From Polytrichum commune (taxonomy: Eukaryota > Streptophyta > Polytrichopsida > Polytrichales > Polytrichaceae): a DNA stretch of 64,000 nucleotides. The stretch spans positions 44,046,758 to 44,110,757 of the forward strand of contig OX485805.1 in NCBI GenBank assembly GCA_950295325.1, read 5' to 3'. A program made the translations under genes and the position numbers. Below the pieces are notes generated by a model, which was given only the letters and a program-made list of their open reading frames with translations, did not search any database and had not been told where the DNA came from. This document shows, in pieces, positions 45,143-58,175 of this stretch (within the stretch, counting starts at the first letter, position 1; every line of letters begins with the position of its first letter).

Positions 45143-45313
45143 TTCCTATTCGGAGTTACACAATACTATAACATCTTACTGTTATTATAGTATTTTTCTA
45201 CCAAATAAAGATGTTGATGTTCTATAATGTCCAAACAACCAAATTGACCTTTGTCAGTAAGAACTGAGATCTACATTGTACAATTGTAGCAGTATGTATT
45301 TCCAAGTAGTAAA

Positions 45314-45339
45314 AGACACTAAATACCATACGCGGTGTA
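45314..45339 (-). repeat. Isolated family B-type terminus
   Basis: GACACTAAATACCATACGCG followed by GTGTAG matches the family B end. It lies about 20 bp before the family A copy at 45360, and a second such terminus lies at 45721-45749. These are probably remnants of a family B-like element disrupted by, or adjacent to, the family A insertion. Confidence 0.6.
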
Positions 45340-45359
45340 GTTTAGGCCCTTCGCAACTA

Positions 45360-45714
45360 CGCTAAATGTGGTATTTAATGTCAATATGGTAGCTAATCGG
45401 ATAACACTTCTTATGAATAAAGGAAAAAATATTGTCGTGGATGATGGATGAGTTCGTCTATTGACCAAAACCCCAACTCCTCTTGTCGACAACTTGTGAT
45501 AAATTATTGCCATCGATGATCAAAATTCGGATGAAAAATCACTTGGTAAGTCACAGTATTTAAAACACTGTAAATCTAAAATCCTCAAAAGTTTACAAGT
45601 AATGACAAATAATGTTGGGTTAACATATAGTGTTGGTGACACTATACTGCAGTTTAGAATTAGTATTCAGCAAGACAATTAGAATTGGTGACACTATATG
45701 TCATATTAGTGTAG
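45360..45714 (-). mobile_element. MITE family A, reverse copy in MITE cluster
   Basis: It begins CGCTAAATGTGGTATTTAATG and ends ATGTCATATTAGTGTAG. Reverse-order family blocks include GATGATGGATGAGTTCGTC, AAAAATCACTTGGTAAGTCA and AATGACAAATAATGTTGGG. It is slightly shorter than other full copies. Confidence 0.87.
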
Positions 45715-45720
45715 TGTACG

Positions 45721-45749
45721 TGACACTAAATACCATAAACGGTATACGA
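45721..45749 (-). repeat. Second isolated family B-type terminus
   Basis: GTGACACTAAATACCATAAA with CGGTATACG is the same end as at 45314, in the same orientation. It directly follows the family A copy. Confidence 0.6.
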
Positions 45750-46344
45750 GTCCCATGCGACACGACCAGATGCGTCCTTGAAAAACTTGCAAATCTACAA
45801 AGGCGGTAGATGTTCAGGAATTGCTCAATGACACTATGTTGCGTGGGTGTAGATAATCAATATTGTGGGCTGAAGCATTATGGTCTCTACTCCTCCGTTG
45901 GCTTGCCTTCCCCTTCTCCTCGGCCACCAATTCCATCGCCCGCCACGCAATTGCAATGTCCCCCTCGCACTGCCGATTTCGCTGAAGAAGCATCCTCATT
46001 TCATGAATGCCATTGAATTTTTATGACCAAATTTACTCCTTCTTGCACTGGTGTCCATCACAAGCATCGTCACTTCAACATTGGTGACGGTTGCGGGCAC
46101 GGCTTGTGGTGCCGTTTTGGTCATGGCCAAGGGAGTGCTGTCCCGGATGCATGAGAGAGGGCGGAATTACTCACGAGGGTGATTAGGATGGCGAAGAAAC
46201 ATTGAGTTTGCAAAGGGGAATCATGGCAGAGGAAGTTGTGGACTCCGATTCTTCTTGGGTTGAGAGTACCTTTGTCCAAAATATAAGGTTGGTGGGTTGA
46301 ATTGGCGCCAGTCGTAGGGAGCTGATCAGAAGGGGAGGAACAAG
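45750..46344 (+). promoter_or_regulatory. Upstream region of sterol reductase gene
   Basis: It is more G/C-rich than its surroundings and holds a CT-rich stretch near 45905-45930. No TATA box or start site was assigned. A stop codon (TAG, about 46315-46317) in the frame of exon 1 lies about 30 bp upstream of the chosen ATG and supports that start. Small open frames here are not supported as genes. Confidence 0.45.
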
Positions 46345-49300
46345 ATGGCAAAGATAAGGCCAATGAGTCCTGGGCCACGGAAGAGAATTGAGATGTCACA
46401 TTACCAACAGAACTACCAAATTAGTGCGCACTCCAGGCGGGTCACGACCATTGGCATGGGTGTCATTATGCTGCTGGCCCCTGCTGTCGCCATCTGCCTG
46501 TGAGCCTAATTTTACACTCTTCCCTAATTACTGTCAAATTCTCCCAATTTGGTGATGTTTATCATGTGTCAAACGTCAAGTATTTTCTTTTTGTGTTTTT
46601 AGTTGTTTCCCCCCCACTGAGCAAGGCTTTGTTCGACTATTCCATGACTACCACTAATACCAGATTTGAAGAGTGATGTTAGTCGTGGCAAGAATGAATT
46701 ATTATTAGGCACACTGTAACATTGAGTCTCTTGCACCACCCCTCAAATTGCAACCAAGCGCGATTCGAAACAAGTGAAAGGTGGAATGGACGACATTGTG
46801 GAGATTTTTGGTGGTGGGTTTTCTATGTCGCATGGTGCACATTTGCATCTAATTCATGAGAGTATGGGATCTTGTTTTTGGTGAATAGCAGGTTGAGAAT
46901 GTCAGATTGTTAGAAAACAAGACGCTTTCTCCGAACCGCATAGTAGCCCTATTCTTGACCTTATTTGACAGACTGGGGTTTTGCTCCAAATTTTAGATGA
47001 TTGCAAATGGATGTGTGTGATTGATGATGTGACACAAAGGAAAAATAAAGTAGCGTCCAATGTATTGAAGGACGTTGTTACACATTGTCTATATGTTAAT
47101 GACATATTACAGAGGGGCGAGCATGGTGGTTCATGCATTTGTACGCATTTGTTGTATAGATTTTCAAACCATAATCACATTAGCCTTTAGTGGATTCCAT
47201 ATGTGGAGGTTAACATTTTACTCACTCAATCAGAGTTACATCAAGGTACCCGTGTTCTTTGGGTCAAACTTGATTTATTTGCCGTTTGGTGTCTTCAGGT
47301 TTGGGTGCTTTATTTTGCAAAACGAAGAAACTGCACAACTTCTTGCCGTAACTCATAATTTGATGTGTTTATCTTTTGTGCAACTAGTTGGCATTCCATT
47401 GTGAACCTCGATGGATCGGCTGCCAATTTTTGGAAATACTGGAAAACATATGGACTTGCTGGGGTTCACAAGATATGGCCCATGCCCAGTTTGTACGGCT
47501 TGAAGCTCATTGTTGGGTTTGGGGTGTTGGAGGCCCTTTTACAACTCTATGTACCGGGAGAGAGATACTTTGGACCCATCTCTCCAGCTGGATATCGGGC
47601 ACTCTATAAGGTGCACAACTTGCTTACTTATAGATTGTTTATATATACATCTTCCTTCATGTTTGAAGTCTAGATGCAATAAACACGTGGCATGTTGGCA
47701 ATCAATAAAAACAAAATACACAAAGATGCAAAGTGTCTAAGGAGCAGAACTAGGATTATTTTTTGAGGCACCAGTGGATGGGTTTTGTATAGAACATTGA
47801 TAATTTGGTTCTTCTCTGTGAACCCTTGTATATCATATTCAAAGTATGCACCTTATCTCGTTGCATATAAATCTCCAATCCTTATGTTTTGGTGTGTGCA
47901 TGACGTAATTGTCCTTACTTACAGCTACAATGGCCTTGCAGAAAAATGGGTTTGCATGCTACATGATAACCCTTTTTGTCTACTATTTTCTGTACAAGTA
48001 TGTATCAACATCCCAAAATACCTGCAACAATCTTCTGCTTTGTGACATTTAATGAAACTAAGTGTAGAGTAAATTAAAGAAAAATGACTAAACTTATTGA
48101 TTGGTGTTGCAAACACTATACATATTTATTACGGTTCCTCGACACTCCTTGAATTGCAAAGTGAATAATGGGTGGACAGGGAAAAGTACTTCAATCCATC
48201 AGTTGTGTATGATCACTATGGTGAAATACTATCAACGCTCAATATCGTGGCTCTTCTTATTGTCTTCTTGCTCTATCTCAAAGTAAGGTTTATAATTTTT
48301 CCCAAAATTGTGGTTAGGATAGTAAGTCTTATAGGCTCACGTAAAGCATAATTTCAAGGAGATTCCAACTTTAATGAAATCCTTGAATCTTGAACTTGAA
48401 TTCTGGAGAAATTTCACCTTTCTATATCCTACAACTTATAGCTATTAAAGTGAAGAGTTGGTTCACCGCTTAGAATTGGATCCATACACCTAATGAGTTT
48501 GAGTATTGGTCTTTGTTAAATAGTGACTTGGTAAAATTTGGATTAATCATTAGGTTATATCAACATATCCACTAACCATGTTGCTGATGTTTCATTTTAG
48601 GGCCACACTTGGGCTTCATCATCAGACTGGGGCTCTTCTGGAAACCTTGTAGTTGATTTCTACTGGGTATGAACCACCATATATATCCTCCACCATCACT
48701 TTTCCTTCACCAATTTTCAACATTGTGGAGCTCTTGGTTTAAGACAATATCACATGTAAGGCTTTTACAAATAAAAGTGACTGGATGAATGTCAGGGAAT
48801 GGAGCTCTACCCACGGATAGGTAGAGATTTTGATATCAAAACCTTTACCAACTGTCGATTTGGCATGATGGGTTGGGCCATTGTGGGTATCAGCTTCTGT
48901 GCTAAGCAGGTTAGGACGCCTCAACATAACCAGTATCCTACATTTCAAGTTTCTCTTAGTTGAGTTCCTTTGTATTTTCATGTTCCATGACACAGTGATA
49001 GATTCCAACCTTTATGATAGTGAATGTCTCCTTGGACATGTTTTTGTGTGATACCTTCAACCTCTTAAAGAACAGATGAGGGTTGGCCTAAAATCTATAT
49101 CACATTTTAAAGTATAGAAATTTGGGGAAAATTCAAAATATTTGACATTATTTGTTGTGCAGATTGAAGCAAAAGGAAAATTGTCGGACTCATTGCTAGT
49201 TAGTGTGACATTGATGCTAGTGTACATTACAAAGTTCTTCTGGTGGGAGTCAGGCTACTGGAATTCATTGGATATTTCTCATGATCGTGGTGAGTGAATG

Positions 49301-50649
49301 TTGCCATCAACTTTGTTTACTAGCCTCACTGCAACTTGTACTCTATACACAATTAATGCCATATACCATCTGGGTGTCATCACTTGGTTAATGCTGGCCA
49401 AGCAATCACACTAGAATCAACTTCCATCAATGACTAGATGTTATTAGAATGACCTCGATTGCAAGATACATGGTAAGATGCGGGGACAATTTGGGGAGGA
49501 AAACCATTTAAAAAAAAGAAAGAATTGGAATGAGAGTTAGAAAAATAATCTAATGAGCTTGATGGCTTGGCTGAAATTTTTGCAGCTGGGTTCTACAACA
49601 TATGGGGCCATTTGTTTTGGGTTCCTGCAGTATATACAACACCTGCTCTCTACCTCGTCAGTCATCCTTTTCAACTTGGCAAAGCTGTAATCTTCTTGAC
49701 CATAAATTCCTTCTGATCTGATAGCTTTGTAGTTATCCATCAACATTACCATTTCTTTACTCAAACCCATCTGGTGTCTAAACTATTATGTTGGTAACGG
49801 TATCCAATGTCCACAGCACAGTAAACCTTGTGAAGTACTGACATATTATCTCAAAGATAATTTTCCAGGAACTCAACATTTTTAATATTTTTTGTGGAGA
49901 AGTTAGGTATAGGTAAATTCTTTAGAATATATGACAAGAGTGGTGTCTTCGTTCTCTTCTTGCAACTGCTGCAAAGATAAAGTGATAGCCAAGATTCAAC
50001 ACACCTTTGGCTGTGCGTTACAATCTAAGGATCTAAGATTTTAGGGCTCCATGTTTATTGGCTGTTTACAGTTGTCAGCAAGAATCATAGCAGCTGGTTT
50101 GGTTTGCATTTGGGTGACCTATGACTGCGACCAACAACGACAAGTTTTTCGAGAAACAAATGGGAAGGAAAGGGTTTGGCGCAGGATACCTAGCAAGGTA
50201 TGTGGAAGTTCACCTAATCACATAGCTTCACAGCAGCAAAGGAATCAACATCTCGCTATAAATTCTATAGAGTGCTAGAGTTTCACAATCCACATTTTTA
50301 CTCATCATTATACCATGGCGATCATGAAGGTGTGCAGAGTATAAAGCAACCATAGAACCATATGTATTGTTTGAGCATGTTGGGTAAATCCACCAAACCA
50401 CACACTGTGTGTTGTGAAGACTTAAGAGACCTATACGTGATACTCTTTTTGCAGATTATAGCTCACTATCCTGTTGAGAGAGGAGAACACAAGCAAAGTC
50501 TTCTCCTTGTTTCTGGCTGGTATAGTAATTATTTGATCATGATTTGCTACATGTGATTTTTGAAGCATATTGTGGCAATTAAGTGCTTCAGGATTGCTCT
50601 TACCAATTGGGGGGGGGGGTGGGGGATCCAGAAGTAACAATAATGTATC

Positions 50650-50683
<34 letters not shown>

Positions 50684-51591
50684 TACTCACTCTTGTTCTA
50701 GTATTTTTGTTGAATACTTCATGAAATTTTCAGGGTCATCTAGTGGTTGGTGTATGTTTTTGAATGTGTTCATACATACTGAATTTGTATGAAAATATCA
50801 TTTTGCAGGTGGGGCATTGCACGACACTTTCATTATTTGCCTGAGATAGGAGCAGCATTCTTTTGGACCCTTCCTGCTGGGTTTGCACATGTACGTATCA
50901 TTCAACTCTCTATGTTGTCTCTCAATGTTGTTATTTCCTAATTCATTTTCTGCTTATATTTCAAGATATGTGAGCATTAACATCACGGTAAGGTGTTCAT
51001 TGTCATCTAATCTTCATTGGTTTGTGGTGCAGCTATTACCTTACTTCTATACAATTTATTTGACGTTATTTCTAATTGATCGAGTTGAGCGGGATGACAG
51101 AAGATGTAATTCAAAGTAAGCAAAACCATCTCCATGCTTCAACAGCTTAGATTGAATCTTGTTAAGTTTCAGAATGCTACTAATAAAAATTTAAAATGAC
51201 AACTGTTTTGATAGTGAGTAATAATATCTTCCATACAATGCATGGGGAAAACTGACCGCTAGTTATAGATGAACTGGTTGAGTTTGAGAAATAACCTGTT
51301 TTAAGTTCAAGACTTCAGGAAAATAACCGATCCTTTTTGAGGAAATTAGAGAATAACCTCAAAATAGTAAGGAAGAACTGAAAGATGTCAACATGTAACC
51401 GGTTGGACTTGGAAACACTAGGATGTTCATTGATAATGCCCTAAAATCTCCCTTATACTATGTATGCAGTGTAATGGGAGTGACAATTTAATTTATTTTA
51501 AGTTCATTTTTGGGTGTGGACCAGGTACACAAAGTTTTGGGAAGCATACAAGAAAAAGGTTCCATATAAGATTATCCCTCATATTTATTGA
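46345..51591 (+). CDS. DWF5: 7-dehydrocholesterol (delta-7 sterol) reductase, DWF5-like (13 exons, 455 aa)
   Basis: Exons are 46345-46499, 47388-47610, 47942-47997, 48180-48282, 48601-48666, 48796-48909, 49163-49289, 49586-49686, 50072-50197, 50455-50519, 50809-50890, 51033-51115 and 51525-51591. Every junction is GT-AG and the phases close. The family is ERG4/ERG24 sterol reductases, membrane enzymes of the ER that use NADPH. Plant DWF5 reduces the delta-7 bond in sterol synthesis, upstream of campesterol and brassinosteroids. Landmarks are GPISPAGYRALYK (exon 2), SVVYDHYGEILS (exon 4), GMELYPRIGRDFDIK (202-216), GYWNSLDISHDRAGFY, VTYDCDQQRQVFRETNG, SGWWGIARHFHYLPE (377-391), RDDRRCNSKY (426-435) and the C-terminal KIIPHIY. 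The end of the second family signature has KYT where KYG is usual. Exon 1 (MAKIRPMSP...) is less conserved but ends LAPAVAICLW, aligning well with the first membrane segment of plant DWF5. The length is about 20 residues longer than Arabidopsis DWF5, all at the N terminus. Confidence 0.95.
50608..50686. repeat. G run and (TA)n-(CA)n microsatellite in DWF5 intron 10
   Basis: A G stretch of about ten with GGTGGGGG lies at about 50608-50624. Alternating TA then CA units follow at about 50649-50684. Both lie inside the intron before exon 11. The sequence should be length-variable between individuals. Confidence 0.88.
51290..51450. repeat. Dispersed repeat segment in DWF5 intron 12
   Basis: GATGTCAACATGTAACCGGT and TTGGACTTGGAAACACT here match, inverted, the stretch near 59262-59315. 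They also resemble 31350-31390. It is a short intron-resident copy of an unclassified repeat. Confidence 0.55.
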
Positions 51592-52334
51592 TGATGTATT
51601 TCTTAGTTCGAGCATATCTTAGTCAAGGTTTTTTTGGTGTTTCATGGACAAACTTCAGAATGTACTTGAACCTGAACTCAAATTGTCAGAAACCTTGTGC
51701 TTTTGTGGCGGAATTTCTTTTAGAGTGTTCAAGCAACATAATTTACAGGTGGATTTCATTGTTGACCTCTTGGCAATCAAGAAATTCGATCACCAGATTC
51801 GTGTGATCAAAATTTTATATATTAGAAATGCAATTGCCTGTAATATCCTTGGACTAGGAACAACTAAAATTTTCCAACTGTTATTGATTGTAAATGAATT
51901 GGGGGGCTTTCTACATCATCTTTGAAGTTTGGAGATGATTTACAAGCAGTCTGTACTTTTCATACTCCAAAGTTAAAATTGTAGCATTTTCTTTACATTT
52001 GTTTTTGACATTTCAAATGTTTACGTAGCTACAAACAAACTTCTCTAGATTGAAATCCCCAACACATCAATTTTGGTTTGCACATAAGTGCTTAATTAGG
52101 CTCAAGATCTTATATGTTTTGTGAATGAATACACATCAATCTTAGCTTCTTAGTATACCTTACAATCTCCATATGTGCTCTAATTGATTGACGAGGAATT
52201 GGATAACATAGAGTCAAGAGAAGATGTTATATTAATTGATCTTGTGTGCTTGGGTAGTGATGTTTTAGAATAGAAGCCTAGCTTTAGACAAACATCCAAA
52301 AACGCAAGTGGTTTAGAAAGTGTGATAATCAATA
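51592..52334 (+). other. 3' flank of sterol reductase gene
   Basis: It probably starts with the 3'UTR. Two short overlapping frames at 51588-51925 have no recognisable family. No other feature was seen. Confidence 0.4.
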
Positions 52335-52684
52335 TACTAAATATTTTACTTAGTGTCATATGGTATTTTAATCACAGTCCTTATACTTTAAAAGCACTGT
52401 CATCCCAACTTTCTTTTTGTTCATCCACTTTTGATACATTTTGCATCCTGACAATTATATAATGAAATTTTGTCATGGATGATTGAAAATTAGATGTAAA
52501 CTTACTTAGTAAGCGACAATGTTTGCAACATTGTAAATCTACAATGCCCAATTAATTTCTTTACCAGGAATGACAAATAATGCTAGGTTTACATTTAGTG
52601 TTGGTGACACACACACACGGTTGACAATTAGTTTTAAGCAAGACAAGCATAATTGGTGACACTAAATACAAATATTTAGTGTAG
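52335..52684 (-). mobile_element. MITE family A, reverse copy
   Basis: It begins ACTAAATATTTTACTTAGTG and ends CAAATATTTAGTGTAG. Reverse-order blocks include GTCATGGATGATTGAAAAT, AACATTGTAAATCTACAATG and GGAATGACAAATAATGCTAG. An (AC)n stretch near 52608-52619 replaces part of the usual sequence. Confidence 0.86.
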
Positions 52685-53239
52685 TCCATCTTTGGAAAGC
52701 TCTTCAAGGTAAGTCAATTGGTCATATAACTGAATCGATAGACCTCCTCACTGTTTTTTTTGGTGATGGATGATGTCTAGGCTACACTACTAAAGTGTGC
52801 ATCTCCGGAAGGAAAAATAAACAACAACAACATCTAATTTTGCACAAAAAACATGACTAGGTCCATACTATGTGCAATAAGTCATGACAATTTGGAGGAA
52901 GAAGCCACGAGAGGCACATCATTGAACAATCCTCAAAATTTGGTTTGCATTTTGGACACTTGTATTTTTATTTCCTCAATGGTATGGAATCTACACATTA
53001 GGTCGTTTGCTCAATCCCCATAGTCAAAAGATGCATTGTAAGTTTACTTATATAATAAGTTAACGTTTACATTATACATCTTGTAAATAGGAGTATCTCC
53101 AATAAAAGTTTGGAAATTGATGATTTGGCCCTTTGACTAGAAATCAACCACTTTGTGATTGTCTAGGTTGTTAAGAGTTAAAGCAACCCCTTGTTGGAAA
53201 TTTTGTTGGTCATTGCTCACATGTAACCACTCAACGCTC
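52685..53239. other. Intergenic, nothing recognised
   Basis: A/T-rich DNA between a MITE and a dispersed repeat. Only short open frames are present. Confidence 0.35.
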
Positions 53240-54230
53240 ACAAGCCACCTTCTCTCATGTGTAAGATTTGATCCAATCCTGGCCTCTCCATGCACAAACC
53301 ACGGGGCTGCCACTTCATGTGACTTACAGGAACCACGCGCAGTGAGGGTGTAATTGTTTGGGAGCTATTATCTTGCTCACAAGAGATTAAACGATCCATT
53401 CAATTAAGTAACTTTCTAATTATGCATATTTTGTAGTACCTTTCAATTACTTTGAAAGGTTGGGGTTAGTTATTTTCATGTGCCATATGTTTATTATATA
53501 GCAACAAATGGTTGATTGACACCTATGATTATCCTCTGTGTTCTATGCCAATTCTAGTTGGTTAACTGACCAAGGCCAAACTTTGGCTCATTCTGGAAAC
53601 CATCTCAAAAGGAAAAGCCAATAACTCATTGCAATGCAGTTTAGCCTTAAAGCAATTTCATAAAGCCGCAATACAAAACAAACTTACAAAAAATTGATAC
53701 ACACTCAAGAACAACATGAAATGCATTTATTGTGGAAGCATTAACTAATGACATCCCCAAGGAAAGTGATGAAAATCCTACTGAATTTTTAATCATGTGA
53801 AAAAGAAAAAATACAAATGTGTCAACACCGAACTACAACAAGGTATATAGTTTATGGATGTTAAAAAACACCGAACTCTCATAACGCCATGACCTAAAAC
53901 CAATCTCTTCCACATTGCTTACCTAAACCGTCATCTAATGTTCTTCAACCATTTTTTCATCCGTCGATAGATATCCATCCATTATGGGTAGGACGGGGGA
54001 ATGTATACACTATAACCCTTTTGCAAAAAAATTATACAATGGTAACTTAGAAATATAATATACCTAATTTCATGGATTTATAACACCCTACCTTAATTTG
54101 CACACAAAGTCACATATTGTGTGGGCCTACTTTATTTTGAAACTACTTTAATTTTTTGATACCATCATTAAAAAGACCCTATCTTTAGCTGCACGTAGTT
54201 TCTAGTTTTTCGGGGAGTGGTGGCCCTGTG
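53240..54230 (-). repeat. Dispersed repeat, inverted copy of 4-kb region
   Basis: It matches 3990-4680 in reverse orientation across several hundred bases. Shared blocks include CAATTACTTTGAAAGGTTGG and GCTGCACGTAGTTTCTAG. It contains indels relative to the other copy. The class is unknown. Confidence 0.68.
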
Positions 54231-56870
54231 GCACAAAAACATGCTTTCATTTTTAGTCTATTATGCCAAACGTGACCCTAACTAAAATTAATCCATTCTT
54301 CTAGTCAGTTGAAAACCTTGATGTTATCATAAATTTGGTCTACAATACACAATTCAAATGCTCGTGGATGCAAAAATATACTTAGTATTTTGATCAGTTA
54401 CATCACATGTAAGTGAACTCTTATTACTTCTTGATGTTCAATATAACGTGACAAACAAAGCACAAAACTCAAAAGTGTAAAACACGTGTTTTTAAAGACT
54501 TGGTGGAAGATTTTAGAAATCATGTATTTGGCTGTATATTTAAGTTGTTGGTCCTTGAAGGATTAGGGTTGACATGTCTTCTTAAAACACCAACCTTATT
54601 CAAACACCTACTTTTGGTATGACATTCCCCTAAGTGGAACTGTGGAATGTTTCAAATACTATTCCAAGGATCAATATGACATGTCATTGGTTGGGATTGC
54701 TAGAAAAGTTAATCATCAATACCTGCTCAACACTAAGTAATCTTTTGTGCAAATGTTTAATGGTGGGTACACCAAGTCTGAGTGATGACCTATCATGGTT
54801 TCTAGCTTTAACACACATATCCAAGCCTAAATGTAAATATGTAAAGCTAACTATTCTATCTCCATGGATACCAATTCAAAATTTCATAAAATGCTTCAAA
54901 ATTTGCCATTAGAAGAAAGCAACAAGGTAAGTGACATAAGTACTTTTAAATATCTTGTCCAATTTACAAAAATAATTAGCCCAACGACTTGAAGTTTGAG
55001 CCTTTCCATTTATTTTAGCAACTAATTGCTTGATGTATTATCAATTTTATTATAGATAGATAGTAATATCGGCCTCCAATGAAGGCAAGTGTGAATGAAG
55101 AGTCACAGCTACTGCTACTTTTTGGTGGTGGGTACTATTATATGTATGTGTATGTGTGTGTGTGTGTATATATATATATTGATAAATGATAATTATAAAA
55201 TAATTTTGTGGAGAATCTCAAGGATAATGATCTTTATTCAAACGCTATGGATGTAGTCTTAGATTTGGCTTTTACAACGTATTACCACATGTTAGTGGTG
55301 AACTTTGACGGGGCTTGCATGGAAGTTGACATGCATAATTGTAGCTCATATTGAGTAGGAAATTTAAAATTTCAAGAAGGGATAAATTTCACTGCACATG
55401 AACGACATCTCAAAAGCGTTCATTGGCTTTGTGAATGGTAGATTGATACCACACTTGCCAATCAACACAACCAAAAGTGAGGTCCAAAGGAGGCAGGATA
55501 AACCAATTTTACATACCAAATCTGGTGCATGAACTAAACACACGACTTTACCCAACATCCTTCAAAGGGTAAATCATGAATTTTTTAAAGCCATAAAATG
55601 TTTTATATCTTTTAAATACAGATAAGTGCACATAATGCTAATTTGCATGGGAAACAAAGTATATTGAAAAGAGAATTAGAAATTATTATTTAATTGCAAT
55701 ATCCCTAGTCACACCCATTATGAAAATGATTAGACTTCAAGTGGGTGAATGTGTGTAAACTAACACTAGAGTTGTGAATGAAAATTCCAAGGAACATATG
55801 TTAAGGAACCAAGAAGATGTAAATTTAACTCTATATCATGAAGTGTAAATATGTGGATTGATTTATGATGTAATGTCACACCACAATTCTCGTGCTAGTA
55901 AAGATCAAGGGGTCAATGGCAACTTAGATGCTAAATTACCTCATGGATGACATTTGTGTTGAAATGCACCGTCACTCGAGTGACAAAGACGGACATGTTA
56001 ATGGAGGGGGCGCATTACGGTGAATCAAGTTTTGGTGATTACACACATTATTCTTACTTTTGCCTATATAATATTCTCCCAATGAAATGAAACGAAATTG
56101 GTTTTAAAGTCCAGGAAGCCAAAAAGGCTAATGGGACTGATGTATCTCCTAATGCAATTTGGTCTTGTTGCAAAGAGCTCACAAAGTTGAAACTAATGAT
56201 ATTTTATTTGACATCATTAACGACCCTGTATTCACTAGGAGTCTGGACGCCAATGCATAGTAAAGGATTAATAAAAGAATTTTTATGCATGGGTCGTAGG
56301 ATATAATAAGGGGTTTTGTATGCATCATTAATAACAACAATCCTTTTTACACCTTATTCTTCCATTTGGTAACTTTACTAATACAACTTCATGTTTATTT
56401 TGAGCCTCATGACATTATTAAACAATCTACATTTGTTCATATCAGCCCTGAGGATATAACCATGAGATGGCCCGACCTAGTGCAAAGAGACTCAAATTAA
56501 AGTCTTTACATGAACGAAAACACACTCCTTAACAATGTTATGCTATTAGTAGTTGCGAGAGCCTCAATTTACTAATGCCCCATACTTATTGTAGTACCTT
56601 TACCACTTCGGCACTAATTGAAATATCTTTAGAAAAATCATTTTTCTTGGAAATTGTATTTTCAAATACAAAAAATTAACATGAAAAAAAAGTTTTCCTT
56701 TTAAATCCGGGCTTTTTGAATCTAGATCTAGAAATTGTAATAAGTATCTTCCTATAGGTAGCCGAAGTGGGAAAGGAACTACGGTATTATCTATGAGTTG
56801 GAAAACAGGATGAATCACAATCCCCACGATTTGTGGCCATTGAAGTTGGGTGAGGCCATTGAAGTTGGCA
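54231..56870. other. Intergenic, no gene recognised
   Basis: About 2.6 kb of A/T-rich DNA with a (TG)n(TA)n microsatellite at about 55141-55180. No protein family, RNA gene or bounded element was recognised. Confidence 0.4.
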
Positions 56871-56879
56871 TTCGTGCTT

Positions 56880-57085
56880 TACGTGAAGTTATGGAGTTGA
56901 GAGTGCTCACTATGGAGGGCACTTCCAACTTCATAGATAATTTTGGACGTTGGATCAAATTGGAAACTCTCACATTTACTTTGCACTTGAGAACAATACA
57001 AATTTTCATGTCAAATTTTAGATTTGGAGTTGATATGCAGATATTATAGGATGTCAAAGCGAAGACCATCTTTCTCTTCACATAG
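56880..57085 (+). repeat. Dispersed repeat related to 61.2 kb
   Basis: The order GGGCACTTCCAACTTCATAGA, TTTTGGACGTTGGAT and GAAGACCATCTTTCTCTTCAC corresponds to 61220-61420 (GGGCACTTCCCAACTCCATAG ... TTTTTCTTTACG). Divergence is substantial. Frames on both strands are shadows of this repeat. Confidence 0.6.
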
Positions 57086-57089
57086 GCAC

Positions 57090-58172
57090 ACCCAATTGTG
57101 TTAACTATTTAACCTTAACTAGCTAGCATATTTTGAGCAGAACGTTCACTCTCACTGTAACACATAACGTTTTTGCTCAAACATGAATTAATAATGTCGC
57201 ATTTGCTGTGGTACTACAGTGTTAGTGTGAGGAGCCCCATAAATATTTAGAGCAATTGTAGGTGCTAGGTTGGGTCAATTAGAGTGGTATATAGAAGAAA
57301 AATGGGGAGCCCGCACCCGGAGCTGGTGGAACTAGGTTTGTGGGACCTGTGGGGAGGAATAAGTCTCCTCATCTTTCCTTTTGAAGTAAGTAGAATGGAG
57401 AATCTTGATTAACTAATATGTGGGCCTTGTCTCACTTGGGATCATGAGTGGGGAACCCTATTTAGAAATAACACAAAAAAAAACCAATGAGAACATGGGC
57501 AATGACGCGTAGGGAAGGTAGCCTATAAGGCTAGGGATCTTTGGGTACGATTGCAGTATTAGGTCATATGAGTAGTCCTTGCACAATCATGACCATTGAA
57601 ACTGAATCACATGACGCATTGCACAATCAAAGAAGTACAAAGAGGATCGTTATATCTCATCTCCTTTTTGTTATGATAGAGGATCTCAGTATGTAAAGAA
57701 AAAGAAAAGAAAAAAAGGACATCAGTGTCTTACATTGACAAGCTATGTCCGTTCATCACCTTCTACTCATGACTGTGCGATTGGGAGGGGGGGGGGGGGG
57801 AGAGGGGAGGGGTGAAGGAGACTTACTGTCTATATGACTAGGTGGACCTTGTTTTTTTAAACCTATTAATCAAGTGGGACCATGGCTTGCCTTTTTTTTA
57901 AGTTTCCGTTTATTGAGGATGATATGGGTCTTGCTATGTAAATCTTGTTCCATTTGCTTTCAATGTTCGTGGGTGATATAGGGCAATAATCGCTCGGTGT
58001 TTGACATAAGAAGCTCATGGCGTTTGGCTTTCTCTATTACGCGCAACCACACATAAGCAATGAAAGAGGAGTTGAATTTTTTGGGTGTTGATGAAGGGGA
58101 ACGCCAAGGTTTGCTCGTAAGATGAGGCCATGAGCAGTATGAATCGGCATTGGAAGGGTTTAAGGCACATGC
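57090..58172. other. Intergenic, nothing recognised
   Basis: A/T-rich sequence with a G run of about 14 near 57787-57800. A weak arm fragment of the foldback family is possible near 57100-57190. No gene is supported. Confidence 0.38.
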
Positions 58173-58175
58173 TTA

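Noticed and set aside
47925-47941. DWF5 exon 3 starting at CTACAATGG (after TTACAG)
   Set aside because: This acceptor shifts the frame. The next AG, giving KNGFACYMITLF, fits the family and the following exon.
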